64,000 bases of DNA from Rhizomys pruinosus. Its lineage: Eukaryota > Chordata > Mammalia > Rodentia > Spalacidae. Position 1 is the first letter of the stretch, and each line of letters starts with the position of its first letter. Below, in pieces: positions 33,866 through 55,137 of the stretch. The notes under the pieces were generated by a model, which worked only from the letters and a program-made list of their open reading frames with translations, did no database searches and had not been told where the DNA came from. The stretch covers positions 1,223,158 to 1,287,157 of the forward strand of contig VZQC01010991.1 in assembly GCA_009823505.1 (NCBI GenBank), in the 5' to 3' direction. The translations under genes and the position numbers were made by a program.

Positions 33866-34302
33866 GAAGCCCATTTCTGGGTAAAAAGTACTTACCACAC
33901 ATGTATCAGCTGCCTTCCAGAAGAAACACTTTCTGTAACTAAAGTCTCCTCGCTGCCCTGATGTGGTTCAAGGCTACTCCCCTGAAGGTGTGAACCTGGG
34001 TGAAGCCTCATCTGATTGGCTCTCTGCCAGTCACAATGACTGGTCTCCAGTCGTCTTTGCTTAGTTGTTCTGCTTCATCTTCCCATCTAGAACCTAGCTC
34101 CCTGGAAAACAGCCTTGCCTCCTTGTTTTCCACAGTACTTTGTGCTGGGCACAGTGGGCACCAGGGAAATCACAGAGCACTCTGGTCTGGGTTCATCCTC
34201 GGGGCAACCTTGGGATCTGGGATCTGTCAAGTAACTGACTTTCTACACCACTGACTTCATGTGAGACCAGGGTAACTAGGCTTGCTGTTGTTGATGATGT
34301 TC

Positions 34303-34452
34303 TTTTTTGGTCTTTTTGAGACAGAGTCTCCCTGTAGCCCCAGCTGTCCTGGAACTCACTCTGTAGACCAGGCTGGCCTTGAACTCACAAAGATCCGCCT
34401 GCCTCTGCCTCCCAAGTGCTACGATTAAAGGCGTGCGCCACCACCCCGGCTC

Positions 34453-34453
<1 letters not shown>
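34303..34453 (-). mobile_element. B1 SINE
   Basis: Near-consensus: ggtctttttgagacagagtc to gcgccaccaccccggctc. Confidence 0.93.

Positions 34454-34498
<45 letters not shown>
34454..34498 (+). repeat. (GAT)n microsatellite
   Basis: 15 gat units. The same gatgatgttctttt word precedes and follows the B1 plus repeat, so this is an expanded target site. Confidence 0.9.
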
Positions 34499-34554
34499 TT
34501 CTTTTAAGCCATAGGCAAACAGACTTTATCAAGAAGTTGTCTTATTACTTTTTA

Positions 34555-34715
34555 ATTAGTGTAGACATCTATATGTCTGAGTGTGGATATGTGCATGTGA
34601 GTGCAAGTACCCGAGAAGGCCGGCAATTGTGAGCTGCCCTGTGTGGGTGCAACTGAACTTGGGTCCTCTGCAAGAGCAGTACAAGCTCTTAACTGCAGAG
34701 CCATCCGTAGCCCCA
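34555..34715 (-). mobile_element. B3 SINE, truncated
   Basis: gagaaggccggcaattgtga and cctctgcaagagcagtacaa. Confidence 0.75.
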
Positions 34716-35333
34716 AGAAGTCAGTCGTCTTTCATGGAAACCCATTTTTTGTACACTTCATAATTTTTTTAATTATTCAAAATAGTTGGTTTTAGTCAGC
34801 CTAAACTAGTTGGAAGTCCTAGCTTTGTGGGAGACAGGCAGCCGTAGTGCCCTTTTGTTTTGTTTAAGTTGCTTTTGCTGTGTTTTCGAGGGCAATGACT
34901 TAACTTCCTTTTTTCTGAGCCGGAAGCATAATAGCTTTTCTTTGTCAGGAAGGCCTGCCACAGGTCCCTGTCCCTCTGCCTTCCCCGGTCTTGTCCTCGA
35001 CCGGCTTTGCTAGCTTTACAAGCGTGGCCTTTCAGGAGGTCAGGGAGCTGCATTCTTTGGTGGGTTGTTTCTGAGATAATCTAACTGGCAGAGCGTTTCC
35101 TTGAATACCTGTGTGCCACATGCTCAGAAGACGTCCTCCACGTGCATGAATCCACTCATGCACACTTAGCTAGAGTTCCTAAGGGTGGGAACCTTCTTTC
35201 CTTCCTGTTTCTTGCTGCTGATGTGCCAGCAGCACACGGTCTTGAAGTCTGGAGGTCATGCTCTGCTGGGCAGAGGAAGACCTGGCAGGGAGGCCGTGTG
35301 CTCTCCACTCACTGTGGCCCTTCTTTCTTACAG

Positions 35334-44561
<9,228 letters not shown>

Positions 44562-45071
44562 GTTATTTATTTGTTACCGCTGGCTGTGGAAGCCCCAGTT
44601 CTCTGGGTCAGAACACAACTTTACATACAATAGGAGCCACAAAGCAAACGGAATATCGTCTAAAGATTCTTCCACATATTTAAAGAACCCCACAACTAAA
44701 AATGCATCTGCATAATAGTGTTTGTTTGTCGAGAGGATGTCCTGAGACTGGTTGGGTCTCCCTGCATGACAGTCCCCCAGAAACTCAGTGCATCCTGGGC
44801 TGGACTGAACCCACAAAAGCTCCCCTGCAGTCTTGGGGTTGGGCTTTAGTCTCTTTTCCTTGATTTCTCAGTAGGTGCTAGAATCCGTTCACACCCTTCA
44901 CTGTGCGTGCAGACACTGAGTCACGTGGGATCCAGAACCCACAAGGTTTGCAGAGAGGCGGCGTATGAGTTTGGAATCCAAGAGCTATAATTTTTAAAAA
45001 ATCTTTTATTTTAATACATTGTAGGAAATCTTCATAATTTGAGAAAGTTCTGCAGCATGGCTTTTTACATC

Positions 45072-45079
45072 TGTAAATA
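45072..45079 (+). promoter_or_regulatory. Pumilio-type site in RERE 3' UTR
   Basis: TGTAAATA matches the Pumilio consensus UGUANAUA exactly. It overlaps an AATAAA hexamer at 45,076-45,081. The motif is seen; binding is inference. Confidence 0.4.
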
Positions 45080-45197
45080 AATAATTTTAGAAGTCTTTTT
45101 TCCCTTCCACAAACGACTATTCTGATCTATTTTTTCCAGCCATGTCACTAATTGTGAATTCCTACCAGCTATTGACAGAATACAGAGTTGATTTTTT

Positions 45198-45203
45198 AAT
45201 AAA
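45198..45203 (+). terminator. Possible proximal RERE poly(A) signal
   Basis: AATAAA after a T-run in an AT-rich part of the 3' UTR; another AATAAA lies at 45,076-45,081. Either could give a short-3'-UTR RERE mRNA (about 0.55-0.65 kb UTR). No strong downstream GU element is obvious, so use is uncertain. Confidence 0.3.
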
Positions 45204-46552
45204 AAGTTATATATAATTATCCCTTTAATTAAAGGGAGCAGATGGGCGTTACTGGTTGCAGGCGGGCAGGCGCTTGGACTAGGTTTGGTCACAGTGGTGA
45301 GCGAGCATCCAGGGTTGGCAGGGACAGTGTTACAAGCTCTTTATTTTGCTGCTTTGATTCCACTCCTGTCTGTCCCTTGCATGTGCGGTGGCAGACACAT
45401 TTTGAGTGAGCCTCCTTCCTTATTCATAGGAATTCAATGTTGGCTTTCTGTTCCCTAGAGTCACCATTGTCCTGTCTCTGGTCTAGAGAGCGCATGTTTA
45501 TGTGTGTCTGGTCATAGATTTCCTGAGTTTTGTGTGTACACATTTGATTGTTCTGGATAAATTGCCTTTAATACTATGGAATTTTCATAAACATTGTAGA
45601 AAATTCAGTAAAATGATTCATTACAAATAACTCAGCACATTAAACACCCAGGACATATGCTTGCCAAAGGAATATTAGAAACCTTCCCGTGTGCATGTCA
45701 CCATGCCAAGCTGTCCTTGCCACAGACTGCTTAACATGATTGTAGGTCTGGCTTGTGGTTTATTTTCCAAAATAGACCTGTGCCTCATGACCCATGACCT
45801 CCTAGGAAACCATTAGAGTCCTAGCTGAAAGCAGGTTCTCCTCGTCAGCGGGCCATGTTCTTTGGGAGCAGGGCAGTGCTTGGGCAGAGCTGGTGCTGCC
45901 CCACCACCACCACCACCACTGCTGATGGGGTGCATTGCCTCCAGAGCCGGGGTGGGATGTCTGCAGGACAGAACCTCTTCCCATCTTCCTCGCTTGGACT
46001 CTGGATGTGGTGGTCACTCAGTCTGTAGATGAGGTGTGTACAGGCCCATCGGGGAGAAGTGGCTCATAGCTGACCTGGTGTTCACACCACTCCGGGCTCT
46101 GGCTTAGAGCTGCATTGGGGCCTTGTGCTTCCTAAACCATGCAGGGTTGCGTCGATTGGGGCAGCTAGATCGATTTGTCTATTGAAGATGTTTGTAGGGT
46201 TTCTTTGTTTTGTTTTTAAGTTTCTTTTTCTTTCATTCCATTTCTGCCTTAACTTTGGTTTGTCACAGGAGGCAAGTTCAAATTAACCCTTTCTCACTAA
46301 ACTTCTGGCTGCCTTGGCACAGAGGCATTTGTTTTGTTTTGGGGCATGGTGTTGTACCCTCCAGGTGGTCTGCCCTCCAGCCCCCCTGGCCACTGAGGGA
46401 GGCCTCTTTGAGGGCTCCTTCTGTCTACCATCACCTCCTCCCCCCTCCCTTAACTGAATCTGCCATCAGTTAAATCTTTATCTCCTCTCTATTACCCATT
46501 TCCAAAGAGAAAGAGTGAAGTACTTTGAAGTCTGTACTTAATCTGTCCGGAA

Positions 46553-46703
46553 GTGTCTCCTTGTCAGTTTTGAGTCCTGTCCCCTGTCCCAGGTGAGGCA
46601 CTGGGGTCTTCATTTTGAGCCCTCTGGAGGTGTCTCCTTGTCATTTTGAGTCCCGTCCCCTGTCCCAGGTGAAGCACTGAGGTCTTCATTTCCAGCCCCC
46701 CCC
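46553..46703 (+). repeat. 77-bp tandem duplication in RERE 3' UTR
   Basis: Two direct copies (46,553-46,629 and 46,630-46,703) beginning gtgtctccttgtca and sharing cctgtcccaggtga and actg-ggtcttcattt with few mismatches. It abuts the poly-C tract. Confidence 0.85.
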
Positions 46704-46718
46704 CCCCCCCCCCCCCCC
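46696..46718 (+). repeat. Poly-C tract, about 23 C
   Basis: Uninterrupted C run in the RERE 3' UTR. The length is likely approximate because homopolymers are error-prone. As RNA it could bind poly(C)-binding proteins (inference). Confidence 0.8.
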
Positions 46719-47064
46719 GCAGCCGTGGTTTGTTCAGGAGGCCCCAGACCTCTCCATGTCTTTGAAGCTGGACTGCTTGGTTTCCCTTTGCATTTTCCTT
46801 CCTTCTGTTTGAGGTTTGGATTTGCTTTGTGTTCTCTGTACGTATCTGTTGAGTGTTGTCAAGGTTGAAGTTCCCGTCTCACTGCAGCAGAGCGGAGCAG
46901 ACATTCTGATTGCTGCGTTTCTATAGATCTCGGAGCTAAGTGTATATAGGAGTAGTTTGCCGTGAGATAACACAGTGTGAACAGAGTAGACACCCAGAAA
47001 TCGTGACTTCTGTGTTCTCTCCATTTGAGTATTTTGTAATTTTTTCGAAATATTTGTGGACATA

Positions 47065-47070
47065 AATAAA
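47065..47070 (+). terminator. Rere: RERE distal poly(A) signal
   Basis: AATAAA followed about 20 bases later by a GT-rich element (tgggtgttgg, about 47,091) and more G/T-rich sequence to 47,160, the usual arrangement for cleavage near 47,085-47,090. Sequence composition changes after this point and no further RERE sequence is recognised. Confidence 0.8.
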
Positions 47071-47089
47071 ACCAAGCTACACTACAACC

Positions 47090-50020
47090 CTGGGTGTTGG
47101 CCAGCGCGCTGTCTCGTTCTTGGAGCGTGGGTAGGGGTACTGGCAAGGGGGTGTGGGCAGTCAGCTGTTTGCTGCTGCCAGGCCCGGCTTACCTCCTAAA
47201 GCAGCTTCCAGAAGCATGGCGTTAGGCTGTCTAGGAGGAAGGGCTGCTGCCTTCTCAAGTCCTTTGCTCTTGGGGGTGGGGGGCAACACTGCCCCTCCAC
47301 TGCCACTCGCACCACAACCAGGGGGTGTGAAGAGCAGGTTCCTGACGAGGGAGGCATGGCCACCTGCCAGCACAGCAGCCTCCTGCCCCTGGCAGTCCAC
47401 CAGGTTGAGGGTCTAGGCCCTGTGGGGTCTCCCTGAGGAGGTGCACTGAGTGTCCTGTGAGAGCGAGTGTGGCCAGCAGGGAAGCAGGTTCCTGACTGCC
47501 AGGAACATTTACTGAAGCTTCAGTACCGTCCCTAAAGATTTCTTTCTGGGATGAAGCTGTGATTTTTCTAGACCCTTGAGAGGTATGGTATGACCGGCCC
47601 AGACAGTATACTTTTGCTAAGCCGCCTGCTGGGGAGGAACGTCTGGGGGCAATAGGAGTCTGTGCTGCCCACATAAGGGGCGAAAAAGCTCTGCCACATG
47701 GGCCTGAGTGGCATGTACATCAGGTATCCTCCAGAAGCAGCTGGCCTACTCAACAGCTTGGGTGACCAGTACACGGAGGGCTCTGCAAGGCAGCCAGGCA
47801 GCGATGCCCTGTGGCTGTGTACCTGATAGGATTGTGGTAGCTGGGGGCATAGAGCACAGTCACTTGCTGGAATCCAAATGCCATCTGCTGTCTGTGAACA
47901 CAGGTCAAGGTGGCTATATGGTAAAGCCCGAGCGTCAGTAAACTGGTCATTCAGCAGAGAACGTCCTTGAGAGAACTGCCATATGTTTTCTGGGAATAGT
48001 GATGGCCCGGGCACTGGGGAAACTGGTGGGTCCTCGGCACACTAAGGTGGAACCATGTGTGGTACGGCCGCTTCGCTACTGGATATATCTGCAAAGGAAA
48101 GAAAGCAGAGGCACAAGCACTCCTGTCTCCACTGCAGTGATAGCCAGTGTGGACTCTGTTGTTCATTGGTGGATGGTTGGGTTTTATAACAAGGGGATGT
48201 ACACATATATACATTTACCTATATATGTAGTAAAAACTACACATAAAGAATGGAGCTCTGTCATTTGGAGCAACCTTCATGAACATGAGGACATTAAGCC
48301 ACCTAGACACAGGAAGAAGAAAATGCCACTTGTGACTTGGTGAAGCTAGGAATATCAGTCCCATGGTAGGACGGAGTGGCTGTTGCTAGACCCTGGGAAT
48401 GGTAGTGGAGGCTGGAGTTCACAGTGGGTAACTAGCTCAGGTTAAGGTGCTTTTCTCAACCAGAAGAGTTCAGAGGTTCCCATCCCATCAGATGCAAGTG
48501 CTCTCTGACTCAGTTCTTATAGGTTCTGTGTGGTTCTCCATAAACGTCTACAAGTGAGTTATCAGTAAGCAGGGGTCTGACACTGGCCAGGCTTTGTCTC
48601 CAGTACCATGCATCTAATGCAGAGGACCAAAACTGCGTGGATGAGCCATAGGCTGCTGTTGCCACGTCAGCTCTGCCAGGGTTACCCAAGTAACTGGCCC
48701 CCATGTGGTCCCCTGTGCTTTTGTTCTGGAAATATGTCCTCAGCCCATTTCTGGTTCCGTGGCACCTGGGTTAAGAAAATGATGCCTCGAAGCACAACTT
48801 ACGAATAAAGCTGGGCCTTGCTCATAGACATCCCTGCTACCGAGGTTGCGTCATCAGCAGTGTCCCCTCAGGTGGAGTTGCAAGCATCCTGACCCGCTGG
48901 TGAGGGGTGAGGCAGGGCACCGGCCCCTTCCACAAAAGCACAAGTACTCATCCCCCTGGACTTAGTGCACAAGCAGGCTTCAGTACCACCCTCAGCCTTC
49001 TGGTCAACCTGGGAAGGTCCAGGGGTGTTCCTGAATCCAGAGCTTAGATCTTGTTACCTAGACCTGGGGGTGAGCCAGCTGGCCCCCAGACCGCAGGAAG
49101 CACCTGCCCTGCATCGGACCTCTGTGGGGACATGGACACTGGCTTTTTTTCCTGTCCCAGGGAAGCAGACTGTGCTGCTGGCTGTACAGTTGGATGAGTT
49201 CAGGCTGCACAGTATGGCAGCCTGGCTATGATCCTGAGGTGGGCCATAGAAGCTGCAGTGTAGATCGTGGATGGAGCCTGTGGTGTGGCCTGGGAGCAAT
49301 TCAGGCTGAACTGCAGTTGCAGCCTCCTTGTGGGACCCATGTCCTCTCCGGGCTCCTGCATCATGTCCGTGGCCCTCAGAGCTCTCTGTATCTGAGGTGT
49401 CCATTCCCAGAGTCCTTAATGGGTTCACTGCTGTTCAGGAGTCCTGGCAGCTCTTTCCCATGAATGGTAACTGTTTCCTTTTCTGTAAATCAGGGATTTG
49501 CCCTGCAGGAACAGTTCCATGCCACCCCCGCACCTTCCCAAACCCAACACCCCGGTTCCCCTTGTTAGTAGGCCAAGGTCTACGTATGTCACTGGAAGTT
49601 ACTAGCTCCAGCTTTTACAGCTACGGAGGCCGGCCACGGAGCAGCAGTGGCCACGTGGACGCCCCGTATGCATGGTGGGTGGGCACTTGCAGCAAAGCCC
49701 CTTGCTACCTAGCTGATTTGCTTATAGGCATGAATGACCAAATCGACTTTGCCCTAGTCCAGACAGCGTGACAGTCCCACGAATGCCTGCTGCTGGCTTT
49801 CTGGCCCACCGTTCTCTGGCCGTCCTGCCGAGCCTCGCCTGACCCCATGCCTCCAGCCCTGGTGGGCACTGTTCTTAGGAGCTCAGTGCATCTCTGTCCT
49901 GCAGCTTGTCATCTGGTGAATGTGAAAAAAATGAGCTTTTTTGAGTGTGTGTGTGTGTGTATGTGGTGGAGGGGGGTTCGTGAGAGGCTCAAGGTTGACA
50001 TTGGGTGTCTTAAATGATTC
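47090..50020. other. Intergenic unique DNA between RERE and SLC45A1
   Basis: SINE-poor 2.9 kb without a recognised gene. Open frames are short and overlap on both strands. An isolated plus-strand AATAAA lies at 48,804-48,809. A short GT repeat is at about 49,945-49,962. Confidence 0.55.
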
Positions 50021-50024
50021 TTTT

Positions 50025-50172
50025 TAGTCTTTTTGAGACAGGTTCTCCCTTTAGCTAGCCCCAGCTAGCCTGGAACTCACTATGTAGACCAAGCTGGCCT
50101 TGAACTCACAGAGATCCTCCTGCACTCTTCCTTCCGAGAGCTGGGCTTAAAGGTGTGCACCACCACACTTGT
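50025..50172 (-). mobile_element. B1 SINE
   Basis: gtctttttgagacaggttct to gtgcaccaccacacttgtc, diverged. Confidence 0.88.
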
Positions 50173-51518
50173 CTCAGTCACTCTTTCCACCTTAGGTACT
50201 GAAGCAGGGTCTTCACTGAACCAGCTCTCTAGCTAGCTAACTGTAGATCTGACCTGGCCTCACACCTGCAGGGCAAGCACTTTGCCCCACTGAGCCCTCC
50301 TCCTAGCCTGCCAGAAGCTTCTTACAAGACCTGTTCAGTTGAGCAAGGCCCATGGGGCTGGTTAAGGCCGTGGTATCTCCTGCCTTTCCTGTCCCGTTCC
50401 CTCCCTCTCTGTAGCCGCCTGACTCCCAAGCTCTGTGCCACCAGAGTCCGTGATGCCGGAAACTGAACCTGGTGCTCAGCTGTGAGTGGTTTCTAGGAAT
50501 TATGGTTCTGGGAACCCACCCCCAGAAAGTCTCCCTGAGCAGCTGCTATCCCAAGACCCCTGCATGCCCAGAAGATGCCCCAGTTTGAGGACCACTGTCC
50601 TCCAGCACTTTCATCTGTCCACGCAGGGGAAAGAATACTTGGAGCATGGCGTGGGTGCTCTGAATCAGAAACAACCTGGACCCTCTGCCTGCCCATGGGC
50701 AGAGTATAGGTTCTGGCACATTTGAGGAAACCTGCCCCCCCCCTTGAGTCCTCTAGGTGATGAGTGCCAGGGTCCCGGCTGACCGATCCTTGGTGGCCAA
50801 GGCAGATGGAACAGAAAGCTGCTGGATGCCAAGGCCTTGGTCCATCCTCTGTGCAGATTGCAGGGCTCATGGGGACTTGGGATGGTGCGTTTCTGAGGAG
50901 CACCCGGGAAGGAGGCCCCTCTCCAGTTTTAAAGGAGTGCCTTTAGTTTTGGCTTTGAGGTGTTCAGTGGGGCCAAGCTTAAGGATACTGAATGGAGGAA
51001 AAGCCTTCTCTTTCTATCTCCTTTCGTGAAGAGCTCCTTTGAGTGAACCCCTAGAGAGCACTGGGGGACTAGGAAGCCGACTCCACATGGAGGATCAGCT
51101 CACAGAGGAGAGGGGCTCATTGCCCTTGAGGTACCCTCAGACACTAGCCAGGTGTGACCATGTGACCATGGGACAGGGACCAGGTACTGGTCTCTAAAAT
51201 GGAGGTGATGCTTCCTTCTCCCTGTAGTTAGGAGGATGGAGTGAGTTGGACACCACAGTGTGGCCCACAGTCAGGACTTCACATTGGCTTAAGTAAAAGC
51301 TGTGCTCTGGGTGTCGGGCGGAGCTGGTGGGGCTCTGCTGCCGCGCTCTGTCCTGCTGCCACCTGCCGGGAGCAGCGGAAGGTGCCAGTGGCTTTCTGGC
51401 CCTGGATTCACTTGGCTCCTGCACACCACAGACACGGGCAAGTTCTCAGGAGAAAAGACTCATGGCCATTTCTAACCAAGAAAGCAATGTGTCTGTGCTT
51501 ACATGGAAAGTTCCAACA
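50173..51518. other. Intergenic unique DNA without recognised features
   Basis: No SINE, exon or recognised protein similarity. Confidence 0.5.
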
Positions 51519-52034
51519 GGACAGCCGTCGTGCACACGTTCTCTGGGAACTGGAGCCTCCCTACACCTGTCATCTCCTGTAGATTCACGCAGTGCTGGGC
51601 AGAACCAGTCCAGAGGACAGCCGTCGTGCACACGTTCTCTGGGAACTGGAGCCTCCCTACACCTGTCATCTCCTGTAGATTCACGCAGTGCTGGGCAGAA
51701 CCAGTCCAGAGGACAGCCGTCATGCACACATTCTCTGGGAACTGGAGCCTCCCTACACCTGTCATCTCCTGTAGATTCACGCAGTGCTGGGCAGAACCAG
51801 TCCAGAGGACAGCCGTCGTGCACACGTTCTCTGGGAACTGGAGCCTCCCTACACCTGTCATCTCCTGTAGATTCACGCAGTGCTGGGCAGAACCAGTCCA
51901 GAGGACAGCCGTCATGCACACATTCTCTGGGAACTTGGAGCCTCCCTTACACCTGTCATCTCTAGATCATCGCAGTGCTGGGCAGAACCAGTCCAGAGGC
52001 AACGCACGTCGTGCACACGTTCTCTTGGAACCTC
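51519..52034 (+). repeat. 96-bp minisatellite, 5+ units
   Basis: Unit starts (acagccgtc) at 51,521, 51,617, 51,713, 51,809 and 51,905, exactly 96 apart, with a diverged sixth unit to about 52,034. Units 1, 2, 4 and 6 read cgtgcacacg, units 3 and 5 read catgcacaca. Because 96 is a multiple of 3, open frames run through it on both strands, but no protein is recognised. Confidence 0.95.
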
Positions 52035-52059
52035 TGCTCTTTTTTTTTTTTTTTTTTCT

Positions 52060-52182
52060 TTTTTTTTTGGTCTTTTCGAGACAGGGTCTCCCTGTAGCCC
52101 CAGCTGGCCTTGAACTCACAAAGATCTGCCTGCCTCTGCCTCCCAAGTGCTAGGGTTAAAGGCCACCACGCCTGGCTCCTAT
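52060..52182 (-). mobile_element. B1 SINE with small internal deletion
   Basis: ggtcttttcgagacagggtc to ggccaccacgcctggctc; lacks the ctctgtagaccagg segment. Confidence 0.9.
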
Positions 52183-52589
52183 GCTCTTATCTAGTAGGGT
52201 GGGTCTGTTGTGTCAGGAGAAGCCTGGAACAAATGAGCCTGGGCCCAAGGAGGCCTCTAGAGCTGTGGCTCAGAAAAGCCCTGGGGACGGCCTCATGTGG
52301 CTCAAAGCACAGTTGAGAAAGTGCTTGCTGCGCAAACATGAGAACCTCAGAATCACCGTCACGTGTGTAAAGAGCCAGGTGTGCTAGTGCAGATGCTTCA
52401 TCCCAATGCCGAGGGAGCAGAGGGAGGATCACCGAGGCCCACTGCCCCGCCAGCTTAGCCAAACCAGTGTATCCAGGTCCCAGGGATAGACTGTCTCAAA
52501 AAGTAGGGTGGACAGCCCCTGAGAAACAATACTAGAAGCTGGCCCCTGGCCTCCACACACATGAACACTTTTTATTTATTTTTACTTAT

Positions 52590-52715
52590 TTGGTCTTTTT
52601 GAGACAGGGTCTCCCTACTATAGCCCCAGCTGGCCTGGAACTCACTATGTAGATCAGGCTGTCTCCCAGAGATCCACCTGCCGGGATTAAAGGTGAGCTC
52701 CACCATGCACCGCCC
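52590..52715 (-). mobile_element. B1 SINE, diverged with deletion
   Basis: ggtctttttgagacagggtc, then cccagagatccacctgcc and a shortened end. Confidence 0.8.
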
Positions 52716-54385
52716 TCACACACATCTTTTTAAGTCACAAAGGATACAAAGAACTTGAAGGGAAAGGCAGCCTCTGCTGATGGAAGGGGCAGCACCACAA
52801 GGCTGGAGTGGCAATGTGGACAGGTCTGAGTGGACAGTAGAAGGCTGGTGGACAGAGGAGAGGAGGGCTTTGCCTGTGGGCAGTGCTTAACCATAGGCAG
52901 GCTCAGTGTCTGTGGCCTTGAAGAGGCTGGGACAGGCTGGGAGGCCATAGGCTTGGAAGACGGGCTGGGGCCAGGTAGGATGGGAAGTGTTAACACCAGT
53001 CTCCTTCCTGGGTACCAGGTGGAGTGGGTAGCATGGGCCTGGGTGTTTGGTTCCCATGGGGGAACTGGACACGTTGCTAGAGTGAAGTCAGGAGGTAACC
53101 AGGAAGGACGGCACTGAGATGCTACCTCCTGGGGTCCAGCAGGACAGCAGGCAGTGGCACTGAAGACAAGTGTTGGGCACCTGGGGATTAGATGGGGGGA
53201 GGTTATCACAGGGGGGTGACCGTGGCCTAAATAGGCGGCTACAGCATATCACAGAAGCCATGATGTTTCTACACAACTGGCCCAAACTGGTCAGAGCAAG
53301 CTGACAAGGTTCACAGTGAAACCCATTCTCTCTTCAGGGCTGGGCAGTGGGCTCAGGACAACCACTGTTGGTATAGTCAGGGAGCAGGCACTAGGAGGAC
53401 TATGGGTTATACGACCCCACCCCAGGCCCAACACATTGACTACCAGAGTGCCCTTCTCCCAACCCTTTCCATGAGGCCAGTCAGTCACAGCAGGATAAGA
53501 GAAGAAGTTACCCAGGGCCATCTGAGAAAGAATAAGTTGAGACCTTGGGTACGGGAAGGTGGCCAGAGGCTCCAGGGGCAGTGGTCGGAGGCCAGGGCAG
53601 GGCACAGGCTGTGTGTTCTCATTTTCTGCAAACCTGCCTCCATGGACTCCCAGAACCCAGAGGCACTCTTGTGTTCATCTGTGCAATGAATGGCTGGGAG
53701 GGGAGGGGCTGCCTGACTCAGGGAGGAGGAAGAGGCAGAGCAGCCATGTCCCCTTCACACTCCTGAGGGGCTCACTTCCCTGGGCTTCTTGTGTGTGCCC
53801 TCAAACACGTCAAGCCAATTCTTGCTCTGAGATTGTTCCCTCCCTCTCTTCATAGGGCTCACTGGTCAGTGGCATCTCACCGGAGATTGGAGTGGACACC
53901 TGTCTGCTCACAGCTCTGTAGCACTAATTGCTATCTTCAAACATGGACCTTAGTGCTCTAAGTTGTGGGGGTCCATCATCTGTTTATATCACTTCCCTAG
54001 GAACTGTCCCTGCCAGCACCCCCAGGACACTGATTAGAATTTTGGGGGCAGATGGGTAGGTGGGTGCTGTTCCCAAGAGATTCTATTTAAAAAGAGGAAA
54101 GATTTATTTGGGTGTGTATAAAATTTTAGGTTCTAGTCCAGGATTGCTGTTGCTTTGGGCCCATGATGGCACAGTCCCTCAGTGGGCGTGTAGCTCGTGT
54201 TCTGGTAGCGAGATGCAAACTCAGAGGAAGGGGCCATGATCACAATATCTCCTTCAAGAGTGTGCCCCAACTTGCTCCCACTAGGCCACACCTCTTAAAG
54301 CTTCCACGACCTCCCACTTGCACCATGGTTTTAGGAGTTAGCCTTTAACACATTGGTTTCTGAGAGACATTTAAGATCCAAACTA
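52716..54385. other. Intergenic unique DNA without recognised features
   Basis: No SINE or recognised gene. Several overlapping short open frames on both strands are not supported. Confidence 0.5.
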
Positions 54386-54389
54386 TAGA

Positions 54390-54535
54390 GCCGGGCATGG
54401 TGGCGCACGCCTTTAATCCTTGGGAGGCAGAGGCAGGAGGATCTTTGTGAGTTCAAGGCCAGCCTGGTCTACAGAGTGAGTTCCAGGCTAGCTGGGGCTA
54501 CAGGGAGACCCTGTCTCGAAAAAAAAAAAAAAAAT
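54390..54535 (+). mobile_element. B1 SINE with target-site duplication
   Basis: agccgggcatggtggcgcac to ctgtctcgaaaa. Flanks ccaaactatag (left) and tcaaactatag (right). Confidence 0.92.
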
Positions 54536-54552
54536 TCAAACTATAGCATGGC

Positions 54553-55137
54553 TGGATAGAAGGATGGAGAGATGAGTGGATGGATGATTGATAGAGAGAT
54601 GGATGGATGGATGGATGGATGGATGATGGATGATGGATGGATGATGGATGGATGGATGATGGGTGATGGATGGATGATGGATGGATGGATGATGGGTGAT
54701 GGATGGATGGATGATGGATGGATGGATGATGGATGGATGGGTGATGGATGGATGGGTGATGGATGGATGGATGATGGATGGATGATGGATGGATGGATGG
54801 ATGATGGATGGATGGATGGATGATGGATGGATGGATGATGGATGGATGAATGGATGGATGGATGATGGATGATAGATGGATGATGGATGATAGATGGATG
54901 GATGATGGATGGATGATGGATGGATGGATGATGAATGGATGGATGATGAATGGATGATGGATGAATGATTGATGGATGATGGATGATGGATGGATGATGG
55001 ATGGATGGATGATAGATGGATGGATGATGGATGGATGGATGGATGATAGATGGATGATAAATGGATGGATGATGGATGATGGATGATGGATGATGGATGG
55101 ATGGATGATGATAGATGGATGGATGATAGATGATGGA
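54553..55137 (+). repeat. Long GGAT-type microsatellite/minisatellite
   Basis: About 585 bases of tgga/tggatga units (atggatggatgg, gatgatggatgg) with occasional agatag and gggtga variants. Long open frames rich in Ser/His/Ile/Pro appear on the reverse strand only because of the repeat. Confidence 0.96.

Larger units (their letters stand above)
44562..47088 (+). other. Rere: RERE 3' UTR
   Basis: From the stop codon to the expected cleavage point, about 2.5 kb, without recognisable SINEs, which contrasts with the flanking DNA and suggests constraint. The first 700 bases are AT-rich and look constrained. The distal part has CCA repeats near 45,900, a 77-bp tandem duplication and a run of 23 C. 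No intron is needed to reach the poly(A) signal. Confidence 0.85.

Noticed and set aside
1..35333. Further RERE coding exons (rest of SANT, ELM2)
   Set aside because: Searched by eye for the sequence preceding [10 protein letters not shown] (a QYGKNF-type SANT stretch); not found. A short exon in the damaged segments cannot be wholly excluded.
47150..50000. Overlapping short ORFs as an intergenic gene
   Set aside because: Frames are open on both strands, no recognisable domain, no consistent splice structure; a lncRNA cannot be excluded.
51519..52034. CRISPR-like array
   Set aside because: Contiguous 96-base units without unique spacers, in a mammalian genome.
51446..52153. Long open frames on both strands, up to 216 codons, as a repeat protein
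   Set aside because: They come from a 96-base tandem repeat whose period is a multiple of 3; several frames are open at once and the ends run into a B1.
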